Positions 25,939-34,947 of a stretch of 64,000 bases of DNA are shown piece after piece; the stretch's first letter is position 1, and the number at the start of each line of letters is the position of its first letter. Source of the DNA: Nocardia bovistercoris (GTDB lineage Bacteria > Actinomycetota > Actinomycetes > Mycobacteriales > Mycobacteriaceae); assembly GCF_015674855.1 (NCBI RefSeq), contig NZ_JADMLG010000027.1, positions 1 through 64,000 of the forward strand, in the 5' to 3' direction. Under the pieces are notes generated by a model. It did no database searches and was not told the DNA's origin. It saw only the letters and a program-made list of their open reading frames with translations. The translations under genes were made by a program, and so were the position numbers.

Positions 25939-27177
25939 TCACCTTCCGTCGGAGGGTTCGAGTGTTCTGTTCGGTGGAGGCCATGGGCTGTAGTGCGGGA
26001 TGTAGCGGGCCATCACGCCTGCGCCGACCGCCGCGATGGCGCCGATGGTCACCGAGGCCGCGGCCAACGGCGCGGCGCCCGCGAGCGCGCCGATCAGCAG
26101 TGGTCCGACGAAGGAGCCGCCGTCGTGGGTCAGTCGCCAGGCGGCGAGGAATTCCGAGCGGATGGCGGCGGGCGCGATATCGGCGCCGAGGGTCATGATC
26201 ACGCCGTTGCCGACCCCGTTGCCGATGCCCATCGCCACCGCGACCGCGCCGAGCGCCGCCGTGGTCGCGGTGAACGGCACGGCGACGTAGGAGACGGCGA
26301 GGATGGCCAGCGACGGTATCGCGACGGGTCCTCGGCCGAAGCGGTCCATCAGATGTCCTGCGGGATAGGCGAATACCAGCTCCAGTGCCGCGCCGATGCC
26401 GAAAAGCACACTGGCGGTGGCCGCGCCGATCCCGATGTGGTGCGCCCACAGCGGCAGGATCACCTCGCGCGAGGTGCGCGCCGCACCCATCATCAGCGAG
26501 CCCGCGCCGAGGGTGAACAGCACGCGGTGATGCAGCTTGCCCACCCCGAGCAGCGAAAGCGGCGCCGCGGAGAGACCCGAGGGCGCTCCCGTGTTCGGCA
26601 GCGGCATCCTCGCCATCATCCAGCCCGCGATCAGGAAGGCCACGAACTGTACGGCGAAGCCGCCTTTGGTGCCCATCGCGAGAATCGCCAGCGCGCCGAT
26701 GAACGGCCCGGCGAAGAATCCAAGCCGCATCGCCCCGCCGAACAGCGACATGGCGCGCGCCCGCCGCCCGAAGGCGATGGCCTCGGCCATGAAGGTCATC
26801 TGCGCCAATCCCCATACGGCATTGGACAATCCGATGATCAGCAGGCCGACGCACAGCATCGCGACATTGGGCGCGAGCAGGCAAAGCAGCACGCCGAGCA
26901 GGCCGACGGCCGTGCCGCCGATGGTCGATGCCCGTTCGCCGATCCGCGCCACCAGCTGTCCGGCCGGGATGTCGCCGAGCACCTGGCCCAATCCGACCAG
27001 GGCGACGGCGAGTCCCGCGACCGCGGTGGACGCACCCAGATCCACCGCGGCCAGTGTCATCACCGGTGCACCGGCGCCCATGCCGATCCCCCGAGCCAGT
27101 GTCGGCACGTAGACCGGGAACACCAGCGGGCGCAGGGAATCGATGGGCTCCGTTAGCGGTGCGGGACAGGCGGTCAT
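25939..27177 (-). CDS. MFS transporter in the organosulfur operon
   Basis: A 412-residue major facilitator with about twelve helices. The first half contains GLGQVLGDIPAGQLVARIGERAS, the loop 2-3 motif in altered form, and the second half YPAGHLMDRFGRGP, its counterpart. Its ATG overlaps the stop of the LLM monooxygenase (ATGA) and it ends 4 nt before the flavoprotein gene, so it is an integral part of the operon. It may take up an organosulfur compound or export a product such as sulfite; sequence alone does not tell. Confidence 0.88.
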   Translation of the reverse strand: MTACPAPLTEPIDSLRPLVFPVYVPTLARGIGMGAGAPVMTLAAVDLGASTAVAGLAVALVGLGQVLGDIPAGQLVARIGERASTIGGTAVGLLGVLLCLLAPNVAMLCVGLLIIGLSNAVWGLAQMTFMAEAIAFGRRARAMSLFGGAMRLGFFAGPFIGALAILAMGTKGGFAVQFVAFLIAGWMMARMPLPNTGAPSGLSAAPLSLLGVGKLHHRVLFTLGAGSLMMGAARTSREVILPLWAHHIGIGAATASVLFGIGAALELVFAYPAGHLMDRFGRGPVAIPSLAILAVSYVAVPFTATTAALGAVAVAMGIGNGVGNGVIMTLGADIAPAAIRSEFLAAWRLTHDGGSFVGPLLIGALAGAAPLAAASVTIGAIAAVGAGVMARYIPHYSPWPPPNRTLEPSDGR

Positions 27178-28514
27178 GCGCTCACTTCGGAACGCGTCTC
27201 GGCGTACCGACTCTCCACCTGCTCGAGTCCGTAATGTCCACGCAGCGTGTCGGATTCGTAGTCGGTGCGGAACAGTCCGCGCTCCTGGAGGATCGGCACG
27301 ACCTTGTCGACGAAGTCCTCGAGACCGCCGGGCAGGTACGGCGGCATGATGTTGAATCCGTCGGCCGCGCCGTTCTCGAACCAGCTCTGCAGCTCGTCGG
27401 CGATCTGGGTCGGGGTGCCCGCGAAGGACCGGTGCCCGCGCCCGCCGCCGAGTTTGCCGATGAGTTGGCGCACGGTCAGGCGCTCGTTCTCGGCGAGTTC
27501 CTTGACCAGTTCGAACCGGCTCTTGTTGCCCTCGAAGTCGGTGATCTCGGGCAGCGGCGGCAGCGGGGCGTCCAGCGCGTGTTCGGTGAGGTCGACACCG
27601 AGCATCCTGGACAGCTGGCCCAGCGCGTAGTCGGGCGAGATCAGGTCGGTGAACTCCTGTTCCAGCGCGATCGCCTCGGCCTCGGTGTCGGCGATGTAGG
27701 GCACAAGGCCGGGCAACACCTTGAGCTCGTCGGCCGCGCGGCCGTATCTGGCCAAGCGGGACTTGAGATCCCGGTAGAAGCTCTGCCCTTCGGCGAGGGT
27801 GCGCTGCGCGGTGAACACGGCCTCGGCGTAGCGCGCTGCGAAATCCTTTCCGCTCTCCGAGGATCCGGCCTGCACCAGCAGCGGATGACCTTGCGGCGTG
27901 CGCGGGGAGTTGAGCGGTCCGCGCACCGTGAAGCGCGGGCCGTCGTAGTCGACGGTGTGCACCTTCGACGGATCGGCGAACACGCCGCGCTCCGGATCGA
28001 GGACCACGGCCGAGGACTCCCAACTGTCCCACAGCCGCAACGCGACATCCACGAATTCCTGTGCGCGTTCGTAGCGCCGCGCGTGTTCGGGCAATTCCGT
28101 GTAGCCGAAGTTCCTCGCCTCGTCCTCCCCCGCGGAGGTCACAATGTTCCAGCCCGCCCGGCCACCGCTGATGTGGTCGAGCGAGGCGAATTTGCGCGCC
28201 AGGTTGAACGGTTCGTTGTAGCTGGTGGACGCGGTGGCGATGAGGCCGACCTTGGCGGTGACCGCGGCGATGGCCGAGAGCAGCGTCACCGGTTCGAACA
28301 CCGCGAGGGTGTTGCGTTCGATGCGCGGGCCGACGGCGAGCCCGTCGGCGAAGAACACCGAGTCGAGCTTGCCGCGTTCGGCGATGCGGCCGAGCTCCTG
28401 GAAGTGGGCCACGTCGAGCACATCGCGTTCCTCGGTGCGCGGATGCCGCCAGGCGGCTTCATGATGACCGACGCCCATGAGGAAAGCATTGAGATGGAAT
28501 TGCTTCGGGGACAT
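27174..28514 (-). CDS. FMN-dependent LLM-class monooxygenase (NtaA/SnaA/DszA family)
   Basis: A 446-residue flavin monooxygenase that uses FMNH2 from a separate reductase. The length and motifs (LNAFLMGVGHHEAAWRHP at the start, LDSVFFADG, ASLDHISGGRAGWNIVTS, HPLLVQAGSSESG) mark the NtaA/SnaA/SoxA(DszA) subgroup, known for desulfurising or hydroxylating sulfur and nitrogen compounds. In an operon with SsuABC-type transport it most likely attacks a sulfonate, sulfone or similar sulfur source. Its FMN reductase is not in the operon; one is encoded at 39.4-40.0 kb. ATG with a weak ribosome site. Confidence 0.9.
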   Translation of the reverse strand: MSPKQFHLNAFLMGVGHHEAAWRHPRTEERDVLDVAHFQELGRIAERGKLDSVFFADGLAVGPRIERNTLAVFEPVTLLSAIAAVTAKVGLIATASTSYNEPFNLARKFASLDHISGGRAGWNIVTSAGEDEARNFGYTELPEHARRYERAQEFVDVALRLWDSWESSAVVLDPERGVFADPSKVHTVDYDGPRFTVRGPLNSPRTPQGHPLLVQAGSSESGKDFAARYAEAVFTAQRTLAEGQSFYRDLKSRLARYGRAADELKVLPGLVPYIADTEAEAIALEQEFTDLISPDYALGQLSRMLGVDLTEHALDAPLPPLPEITDFEGNKSRFELVKELAENERLTVRQLIGKLGGGRGHRSFAGTPTQIADELQSWFENGAADGFNIMPPYLPGGLEDFVDKVVPILQERGLFRTDYESDTLRGHYGLEQVESRYAETRSEVSA

Positions 28515-28546
28515 TGTTTTTCAGTTCCTTGCTGCTATCGGTGACG

Positions 28547-29431
28547 CTACTGGCTCGGATCGACGCGCCAGCGCGAGAAGCGGCGCTCGAGCGCGACCAG
28601 GATGCCGTTGAAGGCCAGGCCGAGCAGGGAGATCGCCAGGATGCCCGCGTACATGTTCGGGATCTGGAAGTTCTGCTGCGCCGCGGTGATCAGATAGCCG
28701 AGACCCGCTCGCGCGCCGACCATCTCGGCGGCGAGCAATACCAGGATCGAACTCGCCGCGGCCATGCGAAGGCCGGTGAAGATCGAGGGGATCGCGGCGG
28801 GCAGGATCACCTTCTGGAACAGCCGCAGCGGATTGAGTCCGAGCGAGGCCGCCGACTTCACCAGCAGCGGATCCACCGTGCGCACACCGGTGATGGTGTT
28901 GAGCAGGATCGGGAAGGTGCTCGCGTACACCACTAGCGCGACCTTGGAGGTCTCGCCGATGCCGAGGATCAGCACGAACACCGGGAGCAGCGCCAGCGCG
29001 GCGGTGTTGCGGAACAGCTCGAGGATCGGGTTGAGCAGATCGGCCACCGGCTTGTACCAGGCGATGGCGATGCCGAGTGGGACGGCGATCGCCAGCGCCA
29101 GCACGAAACCGGTCAGCGAGCGGTTGAGGCTGGCCGACACGTGGGTCCACATCTCCCCGCTGGCGACCAGGTCGACGAAGGCGCGAGCGACCGTGCTGAA
29201 CGGCGGCAGGAACACCTCGTCCACCAGGCCGGTGCCCGGCGCGAACTGCCAGATCAGCAGGAAGATGGCGATGGCGACGAACGGCTTGACCAGCCGCCAC
29301 GCGGTGCGGGCGATCACACCGCCGACGCGCTTGGCCACCGAGGGCCCGGCCGCGACGGGTGCGGCGGGCTCGGTCGGCGCGGGGGTCTCGACGGGCACGG
29401 GCTTGTCGATGAGCTGGGTTGCGCTAGACAT
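28547..29431 (-). CDS. ssuC: ABC transporter permease, SsuC/TauC type
   Basis: A 294-residue inner-membrane permease of the nitrate/sulfonate/taurine family, about six helices plus an Ala/Pro-rich cytoplasmic N-terminus. The EAA loop is seen at SAASLGLNPLRLFQKVILPA, followed by IPSIFTGLRMAAASSILVLL. Its start overlaps the end of the ATPase gene by 8 nt, so a 1:1 unit is likely. Substrate class from context: organosulfur compounds. Confidence 0.9.
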   Translation of the reverse strand: MSSATQLIDKPVPVETPAPTEPAAPVAAGPSVAKRVGGVIARTAWRLVKPFVAIAIFLLIWQFAPGTGLVDEVFLPPFSTVARAFVDLVASGEMWTHVSASLNRSLTGFVLALAIAVPLGIAIAWYKPVADLLNPILELFRNTAALALLPVFVLILGIGETSKVALVVYASTFPILLNTITGVRTVDPLLVKSAASLGLNPLRLFQKVILPAAIPSIFTGLRMAAASSILVLLAAEMVGARAGLGYLITAAQQNFQIPNMYAGILAISLLGLAFNGILVALERRFSRWRVDPSQ

Positions 29432-30284
29432 GGATCGGCCTCTCGGTCCGTACTTCTTCGGTGGTGGTGCTGTCGGAGAGGGATCGCCGTTCCAGGCCCT
29501 GCGCGCGCTCGACCTCACTGTGCAGCAAGGTCCAGATGTCGTGCCGGTAGGAACGGAAGACTTCGCTCGAACGCAGGTCCTCGCCGGTGTCGCGGTCGAT
29601 GTCGACATCGAGCGTCGCCTTGACCCGGCCGGGCCGCGAGGTCAGCACCGCGACGCGCTGACCCAGGTACACGGCCTCGTCGATGCCGTGGGTGATGAAC
29701 AGAATGGTCTTGCCGGTGGCCTGCCAGATCCGGCGCAGCTCGTCCTGCAGCGACTCCCTGGTCTGGGCGTCGAGCGCGGCGAACGGCTCGTCCATCAGCA
29801 GCACCTCGGGGTCGAAGGCGAGGCTGCGCGCGATGGCGACGCGCTGCTTCATACCGCCGGACAGTTCGTGCGGATAGCGGTCGCCGAATCCGCTCAGCCC
29901 CACCAGTTCCAGGTATTCGTCGGCGATCCGGCGACGCTCCTTGCGCCGCAGCCCCTTGGCCTCCAGGCCGAATTCGATATTGGTGCGCGCGGTGCGCCAC
30001 GGCAGCAGCGCGTACTGCTGGAATACGATGCCGCGATCCAGACCGGGACCGGTGATGGGCGCGCCGTCGAGCAAGATTTCCCCCGAGGTGGGCTTGCTCA
30101 GCCCGCCGAGCAGGTCGAGCAGCGTCGACTTGCCCGAACCGCTCGGCCCGACCAGCACCAGGAACTCGCCCTCGTGCAAATCCAGGGTGATGTCCTCGAC
30201 CGCGACGAAACGTTCGGCGGAGTCACGCACGGAGAATTCCTTGCGCACCGCCTTCAGCGCGAGTTTCGGTGTCGTGGAACTCAT
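29424..30284 (-). CDS. ssuB: ABC transporter ATP-binding protein, SsuB/TauB type
   Basis: A 286-residue ATPase for the SsuC-type permease. Walker A VGPSGSGKST (residues ~45-54), Q-loop FQQYALLPW, signature LSGGMKQR, Walker B VLLMDEP and H-loop FITHG are intact; LLPW and DEAVYLGQRVAVLTSRPG are typical of the nitrate/taurine/sulfonate subfamily. The ATG lies in an ATGA overlap with the binding-protein gene stop. Confidence 0.93.
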   Translation of the reverse strand: MSSTTPKLALKAVRKEFSVRDSAERFVAVEDITLDLHEGEFLVLVGPSGSGKSTLLDLLGGLSKPTSGEILLDGAPITGPGLDRGIVFQQYALLPWRTARTNIEFGLEAKGLRRKERRRIADEYLELVGLSGFGDRYPHELSGGMKQRVAIARSLAFDPEVLLMDEPFAALDAQTRESLQDELRRIWQATGKTILFITHGIDEAVYLGQRVAVLTSRPGRVKATLDVDIDRDTGEDLRSSEVFRSYRHDIWTLLHSEVERAQGLERRSLSDSTTTEEVRTERPIHV

Positions 30285-31360
30285 TTGGCAACCGCCTCTC
30301 CGGTCGGTCCGCTGGTGGGCTGGTAGGTGCCGTTGGCGTACGGGTTGAATTCGTTGGTGAACAGATCAGCCGCCTTCAACTGGCCCGGCTTCAGCTCACC
30401 GTTGCGTACCAGCCAGTCGATCCAGATCTGCAGTTCCTTCTCCGCGATCACCGCTCCCGGCACCGGAAGTCCCGAACTGCGCCAGTACTTCAACAGCTCG
30501 GTGTTCTCGGCGCGGCCGCGCTTCTCGATGATGGTCTTGAAACGAGCCACCACCTCCTCGCGCGGGGTGACCTGCAACCAGCGCGTCGCCCGCGCGGTGC
30601 CCTGCACGAAATCCGCGACCGCGTCCCGGTTCTTGGCGATGAAATCGTCGCGGAAGACGAAAGTGCCGTAATCGAACTCACCGAAGATCGCCTTGTCGGT
30701 GTAGAGCGGACGAATGCCGCCGCGTTCGACGGCGGTCTCCCGGAAGACCGACCCGAGCGTGCCGACCTCGACCTGCCCCTTGCGCAGCGCGTCCTCGGTA
30801 TTGGCGGGCGGCACCACGACCAGCTGGACCTGCTTGATCTCGTCCTCGGTCAGGCCCTGCTGATGCAGCCACTCCCTGGTGATGAACTCGTGGTGCGCAC
30901 CGAGGGTGTTGACGGCGACCTTCTTGCCGATCAGATCGCGCGCGGACTTGATATCGGAATCCTCGCGCACGAAATAGCCGCTGAAGGACTTGTCGTCCGC
31001 ACCGTAGGAGCTCAGCACCGACGTGACCTTCGCGCCGCCGGAGACCAGTTTCACCACCGCGCCGTTGAACGCGCTGCCGAATTCGATCTGATTCGTCGCC
31101 GCGGCCTGGATATTCGCGGGCCCGCTGGTGGTGTCGCCCTCCCACTTCAGCGAGATCTTGCTGAAGTAGCCGAGGTCGTCGGCGAGTTCGAACGCGGAGA
31201 CCTGACCGGTGCTGCCCTGATAGCGCAGCACGGTCTTACCGTCGGCGGTGGTGGTCGTACCGGAACTGCCGCACGCGCTCAGCACGGAAACACTGGCTAC
31301 GAGACTGAGTGCGGCGGCGGTGAATCTGTACACGCGCCGCGATAAAGCGGTGGAGGACAT
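30281..31360 (-). CDS. ssuA: ABC transporter substrate-binding lipoprotein, SsuA/TauA type
   Basis: A 359-residue lipoprotein, first gene of the operon. Signal peptide RRVYRFTAAALSLVASVSV and lipobox VLSAC put it on the outer membrane face. The mature part follows the NMT1/SsuA fold (ELADDLGYFSKISLKWEGDT, GAKVTSVLSSYGADDKSFSGYF, LIGKKVAVNTLGAHHEF, FRDDFIAKNRDAVADFVQG). The ATG at 31360 is chosen because AAGGAAGCTCC precedes it; an upstream in-frame start would add 18 residues without a ribosome site. A leader peptide and two hairpins lie upstream. Confidence 0.92.
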   Translation of the reverse strand: MSSTALSRRVYRFTAAALSLVASVSVLSACGSSGTTTTADGKTVLRYQGSTGQVSAFELADDLGYFSKISLKWEGDTTSGPANIQAAATNQIEFGSAFNGAVVKLVSGGAKVTSVLSSYGADDKSFSGYFVREDSDIKSARDLIGKKVAVNTLGAHHEFITREWLHQQGLTEDEIKQVQLVVVPPANTEDALRKGQVEVGTLGSVFRETAVERGGIRPLYTDKAIFGEFDYGTFVFRDDFIAKNRDAVADFVQGTARATRWLQVTPREEVVARFKTIIEKRGRAENTELLKYWRSSGLPVPGAVIAEKELQIWIDWLVRNGELKPGQLKAADLFTNEFNPYANGTYQPTSGPTGEAVAK

Positions 31361-31411
31361 GGAGCTTCCTTCGAGAAGGCGCGCCGAACTAGGTCGTGGC
31401 GTCGCCGAGGA

Positions 31412-31433
31412 CACCGGGTTGGTTCACCCGGTG
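31412..31433 (-). terminator. Hairpin between leader peptide and ssuA
   Basis: Eight-bp perfect stem (31412-31419 with 31426-31433), 6-nt loop, 52 nt before the ssuA start. Possible attenuator or antiterminator element of the leader. Confidence 0.5.
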
Positions 31434-31457
31434 GAGTTGTCTGCGGTCGGATCGAGC

Positions 31458-31481
31458 CGTGCGCGGCGACGGCCGCGCACG
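31458..31481 (-). promoter_or_regulatory. 9-bp GC hairpin directly after the leader peptide stop
   Basis: CGTGCGCGG (31458-31466) pairs perfectly with CCGCGCACG (31473-31481), loop 6 nt. It begins at the base after the leader TGA, so a ribosome terminating or stalling at the leader end would cover or free it. Confidence 0.6.
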
Positions 31482-31559
31482 TCAGCGGTGACAGATTCCG
31501 TGCGGAACGCGCATCAGATCGATCGCCCTGCGGCGAACGAGCGCGGTGCGAATCAACAC
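31482..31559 (-). CDS. Putative leader peptide of the sulfur operon (RRxxDLxRV...CxR type)
   Basis: A 25-codon frame starting GTG with GAAGG 8 nt upstream, ending RRRAIDLMRVPHGICHR. This matches the small actinobacterial peptides annotated as putative leader peptides upstream of sulfur transport and cysteine genes, which share a basic stretch, (V/I)DLxRV and a cysteine close to the end. The Cys codon is the third from last. It ends 121 nt before ssuA. Role inferred: ribosome stalling at Cys when sulfur is short changes folding of the following hairpins. Confidence 0.72.
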   Translation of the reverse strand: MLIRTALVRRRAIDLMRVPHGICHR

Positions 31560-32008
31560 GTCGGCAACCTTCGTGAGCTGGTGACTGGGGACGATTTCAG
31601 CCGTGGCTTCCCATGGTGTGGTGACCCGAGACGCCAGACAACAGCCATTCCACATTGTGAAAATCGGGGTGATTCTTATTCCCCTGACCTGGGCTGATGT
31701 CCGAACGCTTCATGCACTCAGCCAACAAGGACGACGACGATCGGGGAAGGGTTCCGATCACCGGGATTCACGCCGCCGACGGGTACGCGACCGCCGACCG
31801 GATACCCGGGGGCACCGATGCGGCATCGATCGCACCCGAGAACCGGGACGGGAATCGACGCTACTGTCGGAGATACGGCCGCCCTCCGAATCAGATCGCG
31901 CCGAACCGTTGACGCGTGGGTCCAGAGACATCACAGTGTTCGGCGGCCCACCGCGCGCCACACGATGCCCGAGTGAACGACGCTCGGGCGTACGACAAGG
32001 AGATATCT

Positions 32009-33001
32009 GTGCGTTTCGGCATCTTCATCCCGCAGGGTTGGCGACTGGACCTGGTCGGTATCGATCCCGCGCGGCAGTGGGCGGTGATGCGCGATCTGGC
32101 CCAGCGCGCCGACGCGGGGTCGGTCTGGGAGTCGCTGTGGGTGTACGACCATTTCCACACCGTTCCGGTGCCGACCGAGGAGGCGACGCACGAGGCGTGG
32201 ACGCTGATGTCGGCGTTCGCGGCCACCACCTCGCGTATCCGACTCGGTCAGATGTGTACCGCGATGAGCTACCGGAACCCGGCCTATCTGGCGAAGGTCG
32301 CGGCGACGGTCGATCTGATCTCGGGCGGTCGCGTTGAGATGGGTATCGGCGGCGGCTGGTACGAGCACGAATGGCGCGCCTACGGCTACGGGTTCCCCTC
32401 CGCCGGTGACCGGCTGCGCCGCCTCGACGAGGGCGTGCAGATCTTCCAGCAGGCCTGGACCAAAGGTGTGGCCACCCTCGACGGGAAGCACTACCAGGTC
32501 GACGGCGCGATCGTGCGGCCGCTGCCATTGCAGGAGGGCGGAATTCCGCTGTGGGTCGCGGGCGGCGGTGAGAAGGTGACCTTGCGCATCGCCGCGAAGT
32601 ACGCGCGCTACACCAATTTCGTCGGCGTCCCCGACGAGTTCGCGCACAAGTCGGAGCTGCTGCGGGCGCACTGCGCCGAGGTCGGCACCGATTTCGACGC
32701 CATCGTCCGTTCCTCGAACTTCAATGTCGCCCTCGGCGCGACCGAGGCCGAGGTCGAGCAGCGGCTGCGCGACATCGAGGCACGCGCCACCCCGTTCCTC
32801 GGCGCGGAGGGGGCCGCCGGGTTCGTGAACAACACCTATCGCGGCACCGCCGCGGTCGGCACGCCGGAACAGGTCATCGAGAACCTGTCGAAGGTGCGGG
32901 CGCTCGGCTTGGAGTATGCGATCTTCAACTTCGCCGAAGCCGCCTACGACACCTCCGCCATCGAACTGTTCGAGCGCGAAGTCGCCCCCGCCCTGGCCTG
33001 A
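32009..33001 (+). CDS. LLM-class oxidoreductase, F420-dependent type
   Basis: A 330-residue TIM-barrel oxidoreductase of the luciferase-like superfamily, in the group annotated as F420-dependent (N-terminus RFGIFIPQGW, ESLWVYDHFHTVP, LGQMCTAMSYRNPAYLAKVAAT, SGGRVEMGIGGGWYEHEW). Cofactor is F420 by family expectation, FMN is possible. The GTG has AAGGAGATATCT just upstream. It diverges from the ssu operon and may act on the same class of compounds; no direct proof. It ends at a strong hairpin. Confidence 0.88.
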   Translation: MRFGIFIPQGWRLDLVGIDPARQWAVMRDLAQRADAGSVWESLWVYDHFHTVPVPTEEATHEAWTLMSAFAATTSRIRLGQMCTAMSYRNPAYLAKVAATVDLISGGRVEMGIGGGWYEHEWRAYGYGFPSAGDRLRRLDEGVQIFQQAWTKGVATLDGKHYQVDGAIVRPLPLQEGGIPLWVAGGGEKVTLRIAAKYARYTNFVGVPDEFAHKSELLRAHCAEVGTDFDAIVRSSNFNVALGATEAEVEQRLRDIEARATPFLGAEGAAGFVNNTYRGTAAVGTPEQVIENLSKVRALGLEYAIFNFAEAAYDTSAIELFEREVAPALA

Positions 33002-33010
33002 GCACGCCCT

Positions 33011-33042
33011 CGTGGTTCACCGGGCCCGGCCGGTGAACCACG
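33011..33042. terminator. 13-bp stem terminator between convergent genes
   Basis: CGTGGTTCACCGG (33011-33023) pairs perfectly with 33030-33042 around a 6-nt loop. It is 9 nt past the LLM stop and 9 nt from the opposing antitoxin-like stop, so it probably works in both directions. Confidence 0.8.
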
Positions 33043-33050
33043 GGAGGCCG

Positions 33051-33266
33051 CTATCGCCATGCGGGGGTTTTGCGCCACCGGTCGGCGGTGTCGGTGACGC
33101 GCTCGTTGGACCGCACCATCATCCGTTCCAGCACCGCCATGCGTTGGCGCTGCACCAGGATCTCGCGCAGCGCGGTACGCACGGTCTCCTCCGGCGTCGA
33201 GGTTCCCAGCAGCGCGCCTGCCACCGCGAGCACCGCATCGTCCACCTCGACCGTCACCTCGGACAT
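33051..33266 (-). CDS. VapB-like antitoxin, solitary
   Basis: A 71-residue protein that looks like a VapB-type ribbon-helix-helix antitoxin: SEVTVEVDDAVLAVAGALLG, then STPEETVRTALREILVQRQR, with a basic C-terminal part. ATG with GGGAGGT upstream. No vapC-like PIN toxin gene adjoins on either side; the neighbour is hsdM. It may be an orphan antitoxin or a small DNA-binding regulator of the hsd genes. Confidence 0.65.
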   Translation of the reverse strand: MSEVTVEVDDAVLAVAGALLGTSTPEETVRTALREILVQRQRMAVLERMMVRSNERVTDTADRWRKTPAWR

Positions 33267-33396
33267 TTCCGCACCTCCCGAACACCGCCCACCCCGCTTC
33301 GATGGTAGGGCGAACCGGTCGCGCACAGAACTCCTTCCGATCAGAAACGTCACGACGCGGCCCCGAACCGGCGGCCCGTCCGATACCCTCCCCACG

Positions 33397-34947
33397 GTGA
33401 TCACCGGCGAATTGCGCACCAGGATCGACCGGCTGTGGGACGCGTTCTGGTCCGGCGGGATCTCCAACCCGCTGGAGGCGGTCGAGCAGATCACCTACCT
33501 GATGTTCCTGCGCCGACTCGACGACCTCCAGAGCACCGCACCGGAATTCGAGCACCTGCGCTGGTCGCGACTGCCGAAATCCGATCCCGCCGCGCTGTTC
33601 GCCCTCGTCCGCGACGAAGTGTTCCCGTGGCTGCGCGCCCTCGGCGGCGCGGATTCCAGCTACGCCGAGCACATGCGCTCGGCCCGGTTCACCATCCCGA
33701 CGCCCGCCCTGCTCGCCAAGGCGGTCAACCTGCTCGACCGCATGACCTACGACGACGGCGACACCACCGGCGACCTCTACGAATACATGCTGTCCAAGAT
33801 CGCGACCGCGGGCCAGAACGGGCAGTTCCGCACCCCGCGCCACATCATCGACCTCATGGTGGCGATGCTGGCGCCGGGCCGACACGACCGGATCTGCGAT
33901 CCCGCCTGCGGCACCGCGGGATTCCTCGTCGCGGCCGCGAAATACGTGCGCGCGCACCACGATGCCGGCCCCGACCGCTGCCACGGCTTCGACATCGACG
34001 CCACCATGCTGCGCATCGCGGGCATGAACCTGCTCGCGCACGAGGTCGACCGGCCCGAGATCCGCTACCGCGACGCACTCACCGAAGGCATCGACGCGGG
34101 CGCGTATTCGATGATCCTGGCCAATCCGCCGTTCGCGGGCGCCATCGACGCCGAGACCATCGCCCCCGACCTGTCGGCGGCCGTGCCGACCAGGAAATCC
34201 GAACTGCTGTTCCTCGCGCAGATCTTGCGCGCGCTCGAAGTCGGCGGACGCGCCGCCGTGATCGTGCCCGAAGGCGTGCTGTTCGGCTCGACCCGCGCGC
34301 ACCGGACGCTGCGCAGGACCCTCGTGGAACAGCACGGGCTCGACGCGGTGGTGAAACTGCCGAGCGGAGTGTTCAAACCGTACGCGGGGGTGTCGACGGC
34401 GATCCTGGTGTTCACCAAAGGCGATGTCACCGAACAAGTCTGGTTCTACGACGTGCGCGCCGACGGTTACAGCCTCGACGACCGCCGCAGGCCCCTGCGC
34501 ACCGATCCGCCGACTCGAGCCGAGTACGCGTCGAACGGCGGCCGTGTCCCCCGAGCGGGCGTGACCGCCTGCGACGATGTCGGCGCGGAGTCGGGCATCA
34601 CCGCAGCCGATGTGGACGATGTCGGCCGCCGTCCCGCGAGCGAAACGACGAACACACCGTCTCGAACGAGCGAGGCCGCGCACACGGCGGACAACATTCC
34701 CGATGTCCTGCGCAGGTGGGCCGATCGCGCCGGTGGCGAGCGCGACCGTACTCGTGCCGATCAGAGTTTCTGCGTGCCCGTCGCCGAGATCATGGCGCGC
34801 GATTTCGATCTATCCCTGCATCGCTATCGCGAGATCCGCAGCGCTCCGGCCGAATTCCGGGACTCGCGCACGATCGTCGCCGAGATCGAGCGGCTGGAGA
34901 CCCAGATCCAGCGCGGGATCGATGAATTGAAGGAACTGCTGTGGTGA
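33397..34947 (+). CDS. hsdM: Type I restriction-modification system methyltransferase subunit
   Basis: A 516-residue N6-adenine DNA methyltransferase. N-terminal HsdM helical domain (WDAFWSGGISNPLEAVEQITYLMFLRRLDD), SAM motif DPACGTAGF (168-176), and catalytic NPPF (243-246) are intact. Residues ~350-450 are a low-complexity Ala/Thr/Asp insertion absent from most relatives, before the conserved IMARDFDLSLHRY near the C-terminus. GTG start chosen because homologues begin right at TGELRTRIDRLWDAFW. It overlaps hsdS by GTGA. No hsdR is present nearby, so it may be an orphan modification enzyme. Confidence 0.9.
   Translation: MITGELRTRIDRLWDAFWSGGISNPLEAVEQITYLMFLRRLDDLQSTAPEFEHLRWSRLPKSDPAALFALVRDEVFPWLRALGGADSSYAEHMRSARFTIPTPALLAKAVNLLDRMTYDDGDTTGDLYEYMLSKIATAGQNGQFRTPRHIIDLMVAMLAPGRHDRICDPACGTAGFLVAAAKYVRAHHDAGPDRCHGFDIDATMLRIAGMNLLAHEVDRPEIRYRDALTEGIDAGAYSMILANPPFAGAIDAETIAPDLSAAVPTRKSELLFLAQILRALEVGGRAAVIVPEGVLFGSTRAHRTLRRTLVEQHGLDAVVKLPSGVFKPYAGVSTAILVFTKGDVTEQVWFYDVRADGYSLDDRRRPLRTDPPTRAEYASNGGRVPRAGVTACDDVGAESGITAADVDDVGRRPASETTNTPSRTSEAAHTADNIPDVLRRWADRAGGERDRTRADQSFCVPVAEIMARDFDLSLHRYREIRSAPAEFRDSRTIVAEIERLETQIQRGIDELKELLW

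Larger units (their letters stand above)
31361..32008. other. Divergent control region between ssuA and the LLM oxidoreductase gene
   Basis: About 650 nt. It holds the leader peptide and hairpins of the ssu operon; the part at 31620-31700 is lower in GC and probably contains promoters. Apart from the leader no gene is supported. Confidence 0.6.

Noticed and set aside
31480..31640. SAM-type riboswitch, because GGCAACC occurs ahead of the sulfur genes
   Set aside because: The conserved stems and flanking motifs of SAM-I or SAM-IV are absent, and the motif lies in plus-strand orientation over a better explained leader peptide.
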